This document shows positions 6,633 through 12,800 of a stretch of DNA of 12,800 nt, in pieces; the first letter of the stretch is position 1; each line of letters opens with the position of its first letter. Below the pieces are notes generated by a model that saw nothing but the letters and a program-made list of their open reading frames with translations, was not told the origin of the DNA and searched no databases. The DNA is taken from assembly GCA_023249275.1 (NCBI GenBank), contig JAHFCV010000052.1:1-12800 (forward strand). The letters run 5' to 3'. This DNA comes from Candidatus Methanoperedens sp. (GTDB taxonomy: Archaea; Halobacteriota; Methanosarcinia; Methanosarcinales; Methanoperedenaceae). Made by a program: the position numbers and the translations under genes.

Positions 6633-8078
6633 ATGGATGATTATCAACAATCTCTAGATACTTCAGATAGAACCACAAAACTACAGTTTAAAACTAATAA
6701 TGAGCTTTGGAATAAAGTCTTATCATACAGATTGAATAGACAATTAAAAAATAATAATGATGCAGTGGAAGAATTATTGAATAAGGGCTTAGAACCTTTT
6801 GAATCGACCAAAATTATTCAATACCAAGTATTGTCCCCTCAAGAAGTTGTTGCCAATATAAATGAATTCAAAGATAAAATTCCTACCTATGAGAAGAAAA
6901 ATCTCATCCCTTTGCTTATATTAAAAGATGCAAAATCTGGTGCGTTTTATTGTGAGTGCCACATTTGTGCAAAGGACTTAATTGAGTTAGGCGACCCTGA
7001 TGCTGTAATAGACCCTGAATTACAGGCAGAGTATAGAGCCAATAGACAACTCGAACCAGATAATTATTATTTTTTACAAATGGTTGACGATGCAGAAAAA
7101 GGCAGACAATTTTCAGATATTGTAATAGAATACAATGTAAACTATACACCTTTAAAACCACTTAAAATATTGGGCGGGCAACATCGACGTGCAGCGATTA
7201 TTGAAGCGCTAAAAAAAGAAATGAACGCTATTCATGGCATTAAAGTTTATTTTAATCTAAATGATGACCGCAGAGCAGAAATAATGCGAATTTCAAATAC
7301 AAATATTAACGTATCCCCAGATCTGAGAGATAGAATAGAAGAGCAAAGACTGAAACCAGTTGGTATGTTAAGGAATTTTTGTTATCGGACAGGAATATTA
7401 AAACAAAACGAGGATTTTGGTGATAAAAGACGAAATGAAGATTTTACACCCACTGTAAGAATGATGAGGGGATTTATTGTGAATTTCTACGAGGGCAAAT
7501 CATACAAAGGCGACATAGATACGGATGCTGCAATACCCTATCTACCTGAATCTGGAAAGCAAATTGACCCTGAATATAAAACAATTTTTGATAAACATAT
7601 ACCTAAAGAAGCATTTGATGACCTCGATTTATTGGAAGCTGGGAAAAATTTCGCAAAGCTACACGAAACACAATCAAAAAATGCTGAAAAATTTTCGGGA
7701 GCTGCAAAAAAAGAGTATAAAATAAAAGCTTTTAATTTAGCAATAATAACAAGCTGGGCATTCACTGCGGGAGTTCTTCAAGCATATCCAGATAGGTTAA
7801 AAAAGTTTTATAATTTACCAGATTTAAGCGGGAACGATGACCCACTTAATGCAGAAGCTATGAGTGTAGCCAAACATAATACCGACCTCGAAACATATAG
7901 AGGATTAGCAACAAGAACCGACCAAAAGGAGAGGGGAAGGGTCTTGCAGTTATTCTTAAAATATTCAAGTTCACAGAAACCAAAGATTACAAAAGAAATG
8001 TGTGATGCTGCAATTGCTTTGTTTCATTCAAATAAAGCACGAATAGACACTGAGAAGAAATTAAAGCAAGCATTTTAA
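6633..8078 (+). CDS. DGQHR-domain protein with RHH-like N-terminus
   Basis: A 481-aa protein from ATG 6633; an in-frame TTG at 6624 is rejected because the promoter spacing points to the ATG. Residues about 14-57 resemble a ribbon-helix-helix domain (KLQFKTNNELWNKV then AVEELLNKGLEP). Residues 180-190 carry a GGQHRRAAI variant of the DGQHR motif that defines this ParB/DndB-related family; SNTNINVSPDLRDRI at 221-235 fits the motif following it. A CxCHxC cluster (C107, C109, C112) could bind metal. DGQHR proteins occur in DNA-modification/defence loci and mobile elements, with DndB a transcriptional regulator; the role here is unknown. The gene is far more AT-rich than its neighbours and has its own promoter, which marks it as a moron-type acquisition inside the late operon. 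Confidence 0.8.
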   Translation: MDDYQQSLDTSDRTTKLQFKTNNELWNKVLSYRLNRQLKNNNDAVEELLNKGLEPFESTKIIQYQVLSPQEVVANINEFKDKIPTYEKKNLIPLLILKDAKSGAFYCECHICAKDLIELGDPDAVIDPELQAEYRANRQLEPDNYYFLQMVDDAEKGRQFSDIVIEYNVNYTPLKPLKILGGQHRRAAIIEALKKEMNAIHGIKVYFNLNDDRRAEIMRISNTNINVSPDLRDRIEEQRLKPVGMLRNFCYRTGILKQNEDFGDKRRNEDFTPTVRMMRGFIVNFYEGKSYKGDIDTDAAIPYLPESGKQIDPEYKTIFDKHIPKEAFDDLDLLEAGKNFAKLHETQSKNAEKFSGAAKKEYKIKAFNLAIITSWAFTAGVLQAYPDRLKKFYNLPDLSGNDDPLNAEAMSVAKHNTDLETYRGLATRTDQKERGRVLQLFLKYSSSQKPKITKEMCDAAIALFHSNKARIDTEKKLKQAF

Positions 8079-8094
8079 TGAAGACTTAAAAGAT

Positions 8095-8169
8095 GCCCCC
8101 GTGGTCTAGCTCGGATAAGATGGTACTCTTACTAAGTGCCAGACACGGGTTCAAATCCCGTCGGGGGCT
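8095..8169 (+). tRNA. tRNA with anticodon UAC (nominal Val), atypical at 37 and 73
   Basis: A complete cloverleaf. Acceptor stem 8095-8101/8162-8168 (7 bp); D stem 8104-8107/8118-8121; anticodon stem 8123-8127/8135-8139 with loop CTTACTA; T stem 8145-8149/8157-8161 with loop TTCAAAT. U8, A14, G15-C48, G18 and G19 are in place. The anticodon by position is UAC (8130-8132), which would read Val GUA. Two features are odd: position 37 is U, where a purine is almost universal, and the discriminator is U, not the A expected for Val. CCA is not encoded. The GC-rich arms contrast with the surrounding AT-rich DNA. It may share the DGQHR transcript, as no well-spaced promoter is seen. Confidence 0.85.
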
Positions 8170-8316
8170 CTTTTCAAAATAGATATATGGTTAATCTAAC
8201 TTAAAGATTTCGATAGAAACATTTTTATTTAACTCATACTCCTTAACTTAACAGAATGCATCGGAATTTATTCTGTGTGTTCATAACATTACTCTGATAA
8301 TACAATAGTAAGTTAC

Positions 8317-8326
8317 TTTTTAAATA
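8317..8326 (+). promoter_or_regulatory. TATA-box promoter of the tail operon
   Basis: TTTTTAAATA lies so that transcription should start near 8346-8349. That gives a leader of about 35 bases containing a palindrome and an AAAGGAGA ribosome-binding site. Confidence 0.65.
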
Positions 8327-8347
8327 CAATCCCCGCATTTCATTAAA

Positions 8348-8365
8348 AAAGAGTGTACACTCTTT
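8348..8365. promoter_or_regulatory. 18-bp perfect palindrome at the predicted transcription start (operator?)
   Basis: AAAGAGTGTACACTCTTT reads the same on both strands. It overlaps the position about 25 bases downstream of the TATA-box centre, where RNA polymerase should start, so a dimeric repressor bound here would block the tail operon. It could also form an RNA hairpin next to the ribosome-binding site at 8367-8374. Confidence 0.6.
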
Positions 8366-8383
8366 GAAAGGAGACTCCAAAAT

Positions 8384-9004
8384 ATGGTACAGGTAACTAA
8401 AGGCAAGAATGTCGTCATAGAGACCTATGACGCAGAGTTTAGAGAGTTCATTGCAACTGCAGCGCAGACAGCGTTCGCAATGGCGAACAAAGCCGGGGAG
8501 ACAGATCCCGAATACACCAGGGTCTATGTCGATAACATAGAGCTTGCGTCAACAGATATCATAGTATCGGGAGCGACCCCAGCAGTGGTGACAATCCCGG
8601 CGTGCAACGCAGGCCAGATAGTGCAGATATATATGCCAAAGACCAAGAACGGCGCATACAGCGTCCAGCAGGCAATCCAGATGAAGGTCTCAACCAAGAC
8701 CATAGAGATATCAGAGCTCGGCAACGATGCTGTGACCGTGGATGTGGTACAGAGAGTCGGCGCGCTGAACGTGGCGTTCGCCCAGGCAACGAACCATGAC
8801 CTGATGAAGAAGCTCAGTGAAAGTGCAAAGAACGACGCCTACATGGTCATCGCTAAGAAGTACACAAATACCAATCCGGTAAGCTACCGCATATTCAAGG
8901 AAGCCAGGGTAAATGAGATGAATGACAGTCTGGAAGCAGGCGGGATTGCGATGGAGACCTTCACGCTGACATTCAAACACCCTGTAGCGTTTAAGACGAC
9001 ATAA
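8384..9004 (+). CDS. Probable major tail tube protein
   Basis: A 206-aa protein preceded by AAAGGAGA, ten bases before ATG 8384. It is first in an operon with a dedicated promoter, which fits a protein needed in many copies. After a short beta N-terminus it contains a small inserted domain (about residues 45-85), then the long strands and helix of tail tube folds: TIEISELGNDAVTVDVVQRV and a C-terminal GIAMETFTLTFKHP strand. The position directly before a chaperone-like gene and a very long tape-measure-like gene is the standard place for the tail tube protein. There is no diagnostic motif, so the call rests mainly on context and fold impression. Confidence 0.6.
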   Translation: MVQVTKGKNVVIETYDAEFREFIATAAQTAFAMANKAGETDPEYTRVYVDNIELASTDIIVSGATPAVVTIPACNAGQIVQIYMPKTKNGAYSVQQAIQMKVSTKTIEISELGNDAVTVDVVQRVGALNVAFAQATNHDLMKKLSESAKNDAYMVIAKKYTNTNPVSYRIFKEARVNEMNDSLEAGGIAMETFTLTFKHPVAFKTT

Positions 9005-9013
9005 GGTGGCAAA

Positions 9014-9367
9014 ATGGAAGAAAAGGCAGCGGGCGGCGCGGATAGCAAGCCAAAACCACAGGAGACCGGCGCAGAGGCGCCGGAACTTCCGCAGGAGCAA
9101 TCAGGATTGGCTGTGGTGCTGGGTGGACAATTGATACAGTTAGCGGCTCCGGGCGTACAGGACTTCCCGCTGATAGATATAATCACGGGCGGTACGCCTG
9201 CTGGCGTTTTGGATAGAGCGAAGGCAAAAAGCAGTCTTATAGGCTCGGTCCTATCCAGGAGCAAACTGACACCCGATCATGTCGAGATATTGAAACTTGA
9301 TCCGCTCAGGACATATAAAGCGGTCAGCGCGGCGATAACACAGGAACTTTTCGGGACGGATGGTTAG
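9014..9367 (+). CDS. Probable tail assembly chaperone, ending in TAG
   Basis: A 117-aa protein with AAGGTGG upstream of ATG 9014. The first 30 residues are low-complexity Pro/Glu/Ala/Gly; residues 35-117 are compact, with helices (PAGVLDRAKAKSSLI, then VEILKLDPLRTYKAVSAAIT). Size and position between tail tube and tape measure match gpG-type tail assembly chaperones, which usually make a longer form by -1 frameshifting. Here the alternative would be readthrough: the stop is TAG, the only one among the complete genes of the window, and the downstream long ORF is in the same frame with no further stop between. I saw no convincing slippery sequence. Confidence 0.55.
   Translation: MEEKAAGGADSKPKPQETGAEAPELPQEQSGLAVVLGGQLIQLAAPGVQDFPLIDIITGGTPAGVLDRAKAKSSLIGSVLSRSKLTPDHVEILKLDPLRTYKAVSAAITQELFGTDG
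9365..9367 (+). other. UAG codon between two in-frame genes, candidate recoding site
   Basis: The other eleven complete genes end in TAA or TGA. After this TAG, fourteen sense codons lead in frame to ATG 9410 and then to an open frame reaching the window end. Decoding as pyrrolysine or simple readthrough would fuse the two proteins. Chance alone could also give this arrangement. Confidence 0.35.
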
Positions 9368-9409
9368 ACCGAAGCAGTAGTCACTAATTGTGGCGGGCAG
9401 GAATATAGT

Positions 9410-12400
9410 ATGAGCTTTGCTGAAATTAAGAGGCTTAAGGAACTTCTCAAAACGCTCCAGGAATCCGGGGAGATAACAACTGGGATCAGGATGGAAGTCG
9501 GCAAGGCGATTGAAAAGATACAGAAGGAGCGGTCGGCAGCCAGGATGATGGCTGACGCCGACGTAAGCCAGCCGCTGGGACTGTTTGAGTCTTCATATGA
9601 GAAATCGTCGGTCTTGGGTGAGAACTGGAAACCGCCATGGGACCCGACATGGAACCCTTTACCTAAGGAAGAACTTCTAAATGCACCCGATGTTCTGAAC
9701 CCGCGGGCATTCGATATAAATCTTAACCGCGGAGCGTTGCACGCAATAAATGAGCTTACTTCTGGTGGCGAATACTATAGTCTCAGTCCGAAAACTAAGG
9801 AGATATTATTGAGCAAACTGAATTACCGCTTGAGGTTAGAAGAGGAATATGCAACCCTCTCCCCATACAACGCAGATTCGGCGGCTTCGGTTAAAAGGAA
9901 GATTGACGCTCTTGACGACTCAATCTACAAGATGGGGGCTACCCGGTGGGATGAAGCAAGGAACATCCCGGAAGACTGGAAAGATACACTGAAGGCATAC
10001 TCAAAGCGGGATTTGTTTGAAGAGATGTCCGGGCCTCACTTCACTGGAGGCAGTGTTTCAGGGAATCTCGGAACGAACTTATTATCCGCCAAGGATCCGA
10101 AGAGTGTCTTGAACAAGGCTTCGATATTCACACAGAAACAGTGGAGAGACAAAGAGGCAGCGCAGCAGGAACTTCAGTTCATAAATAATTATTTGTTAAA
10201 TCCTGAGACGGCTGCGGAATATGCGAAGACTGCCCCGCTGTCCTTCTTCAAATATTGGTCGGAAAAGGGCGGTACCCTGGGATTGAAGGAGCACATGCAA
10301 TCATTGAAGTCAGCGGCGCGCGCGGAGGACGATGAACTTCTTAATACAAGATGGGGCGCACTGACAACAGTGAAGAATCTAAAGGATAAGGACTTTGCTT
10401 TCGCTTCGGTGCGCGGACAGATAGTAGAATTATGGCCCCCAAGCAGTCCGAAGATCTCACAAGTAGGACTTTTCCAAGATGCTTCGGGCGAAAAGACCAA
10501 GTTCACGATATTTAAGAATCAACAACATGACTTCCCTTTGGTAAAGCCCGGAAAGAGTTATTATTTCGGTAATGTCGTCAGTAAGAAGTGGCAAGGCAGG
10601 TCCGACCTCAACTTCAACCGGCTTTCAACTATAGAAGAGATAAAGCCAATGCCGTTCAACACGGCGTCACCGCTTATAGTGCCAGGGCGTAGCGTCGAAC
10701 TCCGTGATTATTCAAAGCCATACTCGATAGACCCCACAAAAGGCACCATAACCTACACTACAAAGGCAGGAAAGGTGGTCGAGATGCCAATACAAAAGGC
10801 AGATATGTCGGCATTGAATAAGGCCGGGCTCGGCGGCGAGCGAGGAGACCTGGCAGCATTCTTGCCCCTGGTAGGATTGCAGTTTATACCGGGCAATACG
10901 ACAGGCGGTAATGCGCTACTTAACTCACCAACGACTCCGCGACGCAGCGCGGCTGAGTCGCTCGTAGGCGCATACAACACAACAAACGAACTGAGTAGCA
11001 TTTGGGCTCAGAAGATAGGGGAAGCATGGGGGCGCGTACAGGCCCGAGAGGCAGTAGGGAAGGCAATGCTCGCCGAAGGCAAGGGAGGGTCATTGGATTA
11101 TATTGCGACCGGTTTGGGGTCATTCGCGATGGATACATTGGATATTATGGGCGGCGCGCTACACCCGCTCTCTTACCCAGCACAGGCATACTGGGGCATT
11201 AAGAAAGGCGTTGGGGGTATGGAAGGAATCCGCCAGGAGACCAGAGCATCAGAAGTACTTGACATAGATAACCCGCTGGTAGCGCTGGGCGCGGATATCA
11301 CTCTGGACCCCATAAACATTGCATTCCTGCCAGGAATTGTGAAAACAGGGCTCATAAAAGTGCCAAAGTTATTCAAGATATTAGAAGATTTGCCAATAGG
11401 TCTTCGGGTAAAGTTTGACAAGTCTTTGGTAGATGAAGGCGCCAGAATAGAGCAGACTTCATGGGAAAAAGCCGGCATGTCGCGCTCGGAATACGTGCGA
11501 AAGAGACTTGCGCATGCCGGAGACGTTGGGATAGATCAACCAGTGGCAGGCACATGGAATTGGGATGAGTTCAGCGCGTGGAAAGCATACAACGAGGCAA
11601 ATGACGCGCAGAAGGCAACAGTCAAATCGTTCTGGTTCGGGAAATGGGATCAAACGACCACAGGCAGTAAAGAGTGGACAGCAGATAAACTGATGGCAGA
11701 ATACGATCAGAAGCGCCTAGATACACTCTCTAAGAAGCCATACGCATCATTATCGTGGGCTGAGAAGAGTGAACTGGATACATTGGCGTTTGAGAGCGAC
11801 TTAAAGAACCTCGGTCAAGTCCCATACCAGTCGCCGCTAACAACAGAAGATTGGCTCAATATAGATAGATATAATACAGATATCCAGAAAGCAATGAAGG
11901 AGAAGTCCTACAATACAAAACCCATTGCAATAATCGACAAGAAGCCAGCAATCCCAATAACAGAGGCAGATAAAGAGCGGTCTTTGAGAGAACTGGAGGA
12001 GTATCGCAAGTTGCGGGGGGCACCTGCGGAAGACTCCATATCCATACTGGCAGTCACAGAGTTCCCAAAGAAGGAACCACTTCAACCATTGATCATAGAT
12101 GCGGGGGCGGAAGAAACGGCGCGGGCATTAGCTGATAATAAAATAGCGCAGGGCAAGATTGTCACAGAAAAAGATGTAAAGAAGATAGAATCTGCATTAA
12201 CCCATAACAGAGGGAACACTCGACAGTTGGCAGATGAAAAGACATTCCCGTGGGGCACTTTAGCATTTGGCACTGGCGTCGGGGCTGGGGCAACCGCCTC
12301 GCTCCTTTCTGTGCCGCAGGAAGAACGGGAAGCAGGCAGGGAACAGGTCAGAGAGGCGCTGAAGCCATCTGAAGAACAGGGCATTCTCGGAACCTTTGTG

Positions 12401-12800
12401 GATGTAGTGAGCATGGATAGCTACCTGGAAGGCGCCGCAATAATGAACGCACGAGCCCTGCTCACAGGGGATACCAGACGATATGGCTGGGAAGACAGGA
12501 TTACCCCCTCAATCGCCCTGGGCATCCAGGATAAGGACACGGACTTCTTCTCACTTCAGGGGCTGGCAGGCACGGCACTGGATATAGCAGTCGCCCCGAC
12601 CACATACCTATCGCTGGGTTCAGGCGCGGCGGTCAAGATCGGATCCATTGGGGGAAAGGGTGCAAAGGCACTGAAACTGAGCAAGAAGGGGGTTAAGGAG
12701 CTCAAGACCTTTACTGAGAAGTATGGCAAAGAGATGGGGACTCTGGAGTTTGCACATCATATAGAACAGAACCCAGAGTTCCAGAAGAAGGCTCTTGCGG
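9410..12800 (+). CDS. Tape-measure or internal virion protein with RPA-like OB-fold (3' partial)
   Basis: A single open frame from ATG 9410 (GCAGGA nine bases upstream) runs through the right edge: at least 1,130 aa. Residues 1-40 are a charged helix. Residues about 328-411 strongly resemble an archaeal RPA OB-fold: VRGQIVELWPPSSPKISQVG, a DASGEKTKFTIF strand pair, KPGKSYYFGNVV, WQGRSDLNFNR and a final STIEEI. Hydrophobic Gly/Ala-rich segments lie at about 564-600, 624-650, 945-967 and 1049-1085. The 624-650 and 1052-1080 segments share an 'ALGxDIxxDPxxxxxLxxG'-like pattern, hinting at a duplicated module. Size and position after tail tube and chaperone genes indicate the tape measure; a large ejected internal protein is the alternative. 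An OB-fold of this type is not a usual part of tape measures. Confidence 0.75.
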   Translation, partial: MSFAEIKRLKELLKTLQESGEITTGIRMEVGKAIEKIQKERSAARMMADADVSQPLGLFESSYEKSSVLGENWKPPWDPTWNPLPKEELLNAPDVLNPRAFDINLNRGALHAINELTSGGEYYSLSPKTKEILLSKLNYRLRLEEEYATLSPYNADSAASVKRKIDALDDSIYKMGATRWDEARNIPEDWKDTLKAYSKRDLFEEMSGPHFTGGSVSGNLGTNLLSAKDPKSVLNKASIFTQKQWRDKEAAQQELQFINNYLLNPETAAEYAKTAPLSFFKYWSEKGGTLGLKEHMQSLKSAARAEDDELLNTRWGALTTVKNLKDKDFAFASVRGQIVELWPPSSPKISQVGLFQDASGEKTKFTIFKNQQHDFPLVKPGKSYYFGNVVSKKWQGRSDLNFNRLSTIEEIKPMPFNTASPLIVPGRSVELRDYSKPYSIDPTKGTITYTTKAGKVVEMPIQKADMSALNKAGLGGERGDLAAFLPLVGLQFIPGNTTGGNALLNSPTTPRRSAAESLVGAYNTTNELSSIWAQKIGEAWGRVQAREAVGKAMLAEGKGGSLDYIATGLGSFAMDTLDIMGGALHPLSYPAQAYWGIKKGVGGMEGIRQETRASEVLDIDNPLVALGADITLDPINIAFLPGIVKTGLIKVPKLFKILEDLPIGLRVKFDKSLVDEGARIEQTSWEKAGMSRSEYVRKRLAHAGDVGIDQPVAGTWNWDEFSAWKAYNEANDAQKATVKSFWFGKWDQTTTGSKEWTADKLMAEYDQKRLDTLSKKPYASLSWAEKSELDTLAFESDLKNLGQVPYQSPLTTEDWLNIDRYNTDIQKAMKEKSYNTKPIAIIDKKPAIPITEADKERSLRELEEYRKLRGAPAEDSISILAVTEFPKKEPLQPLIIDAGAEETARALADNKIAQGKIVTEKDVKKIESALTHNRGNTRQLADEKTFPWGTLAFGTGVGAGATASLLSVPQEEREAGREQVREALKPSEEQGILGTFVDVVSMDSYLEGAAIMNARALLTGDTRRYGWEDRITPSIALGIQDKDTDFFSLQGLAGTALDIAVAPTTYLSLGSGAAVKIGSIGGKGAKALKLSKKGVKELKTFTEKYGKEMGTLEFAHHIEQNPEFQKKALA

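Larger units (their letters stand above)
8170..8383. other. AT-rich leader region of the tail operon
   Basis: No gene is supported. It holds a 7-bp inverted repeat (ACAGAAT 8251-8257 with ATTCTGT 8270-8276, 12-base loop), TTAACTTAA-like near repeats around 8200-8250, the TATA box at 8317-8326, an 18-bp palindrome at 8348-8365, and a ribosome-binding site at 8367-8374. Confidence 0.6.

Noticed and set aside
8095..8169. Reading the tRNA as pyrrolysine tRNA (CUA) to match the TAG codon
   Set aside because: CTA does occur in the loop (8132-8134), but at positions 36-38, not 34-36. The D arm and acceptor are canonical, unlike tRNA-Pyl.
6431..8383. Island as an integrated element with tRNA attachment site
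   Set aside because: There is no integrase or transposase, and I found no convincing flanking direct repeats; a moron-type acquisition fits better.
9014..9367. A -1 programmed frameshift in the tail chaperone gene
   Set aside because: I saw no convincing slippery heptamer near the end, and the downstream gene is in the same frame, so frameshifting would not join them.
1..12800. CRISPR arrays, rRNA, insertion sequences
   Set aside because: No regularly spaced repeats, rRNA-like sequence or transposase motifs were seen on either strand.

Overview
This window looks like part of the late (virion morphogenesis) region of a tailed archaeal virus or provirus. The archaeal assignment rests on four things. 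The two clear promoters have TTTAAATA-type TATA boxes, and one is spaced for a leaderless mRNA. Ribosome-binding sites are GGTG(A/G) or GGAG. The codon use favours ATA and AGG/AGA. An OB-fold in the putative tape-measure protein resembles euryarchaeal RPA. I infer a methanogen/ANME-type (Methanosarcinales-like) or related euryarchaeal host, but the sequence does not prove this. All protein genes lie on the + strand.

Layout. (1) 1-4246, head module. The first gene is open at the left edge and encodes an unusual multidomain protein: the C-terminal half of an ATP-dependent DNA ligase (nucleotidyltransferase end plus OB domain), a LigD-type 3'-phosphoesterase domain, a DUF2213-type prohead protease, and a scaffold-like coiled-coil tail with its own in-frame start. 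It is followed by a probable head decoration protein and the major capsid protein, then a hairpin/poly-T terminator. (2) 4276-4900, two small membrane proteins (an XhlA-like coiled coil plus transmembrane segment, and a holin-like protein). (3) 4929-6430, a 37-aa ORF, an Ig-like small protein, a DUF1320/gp36-like head-tail connector and a Dit-like tail protein. (4) 6431-8383, an AT-rich island with its own promoters. It carries a DGQHR-family protein with a ribbon-helix-helix-like N-terminus and a tRNA with odd features, and ends in the promoter/operator region of the next operon. (5) 8384-12800, tail module: probable tail tube protein, probable tail-assembly chaperone, and a tape-measure/internal-virion protein of at least 1,130 codons that is open at the right edge.

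Most worth follow-up. DNA-repair-type domains (ligase, 3'-phosphoesterase, RPA-like OB) are built into virion morphogenesis proteins, suggesting that a DNA end-healing activity could be packaged or delivered with the genome. The only TAG among the twelve complete genes lies between the chaperone and the tape-measure ORF, which are in the same frame with no other stop between them. This makes UAG readthrough (for example as pyrrolysine) possible but unproven. The first gene has Nu3-like internal starts. The AT-rich island has a tandem 10-bp repeat upstream of the RHH/DGQHR gene, and an 18-bp perfect palindrome sits where transcription of the tail operon should begin.
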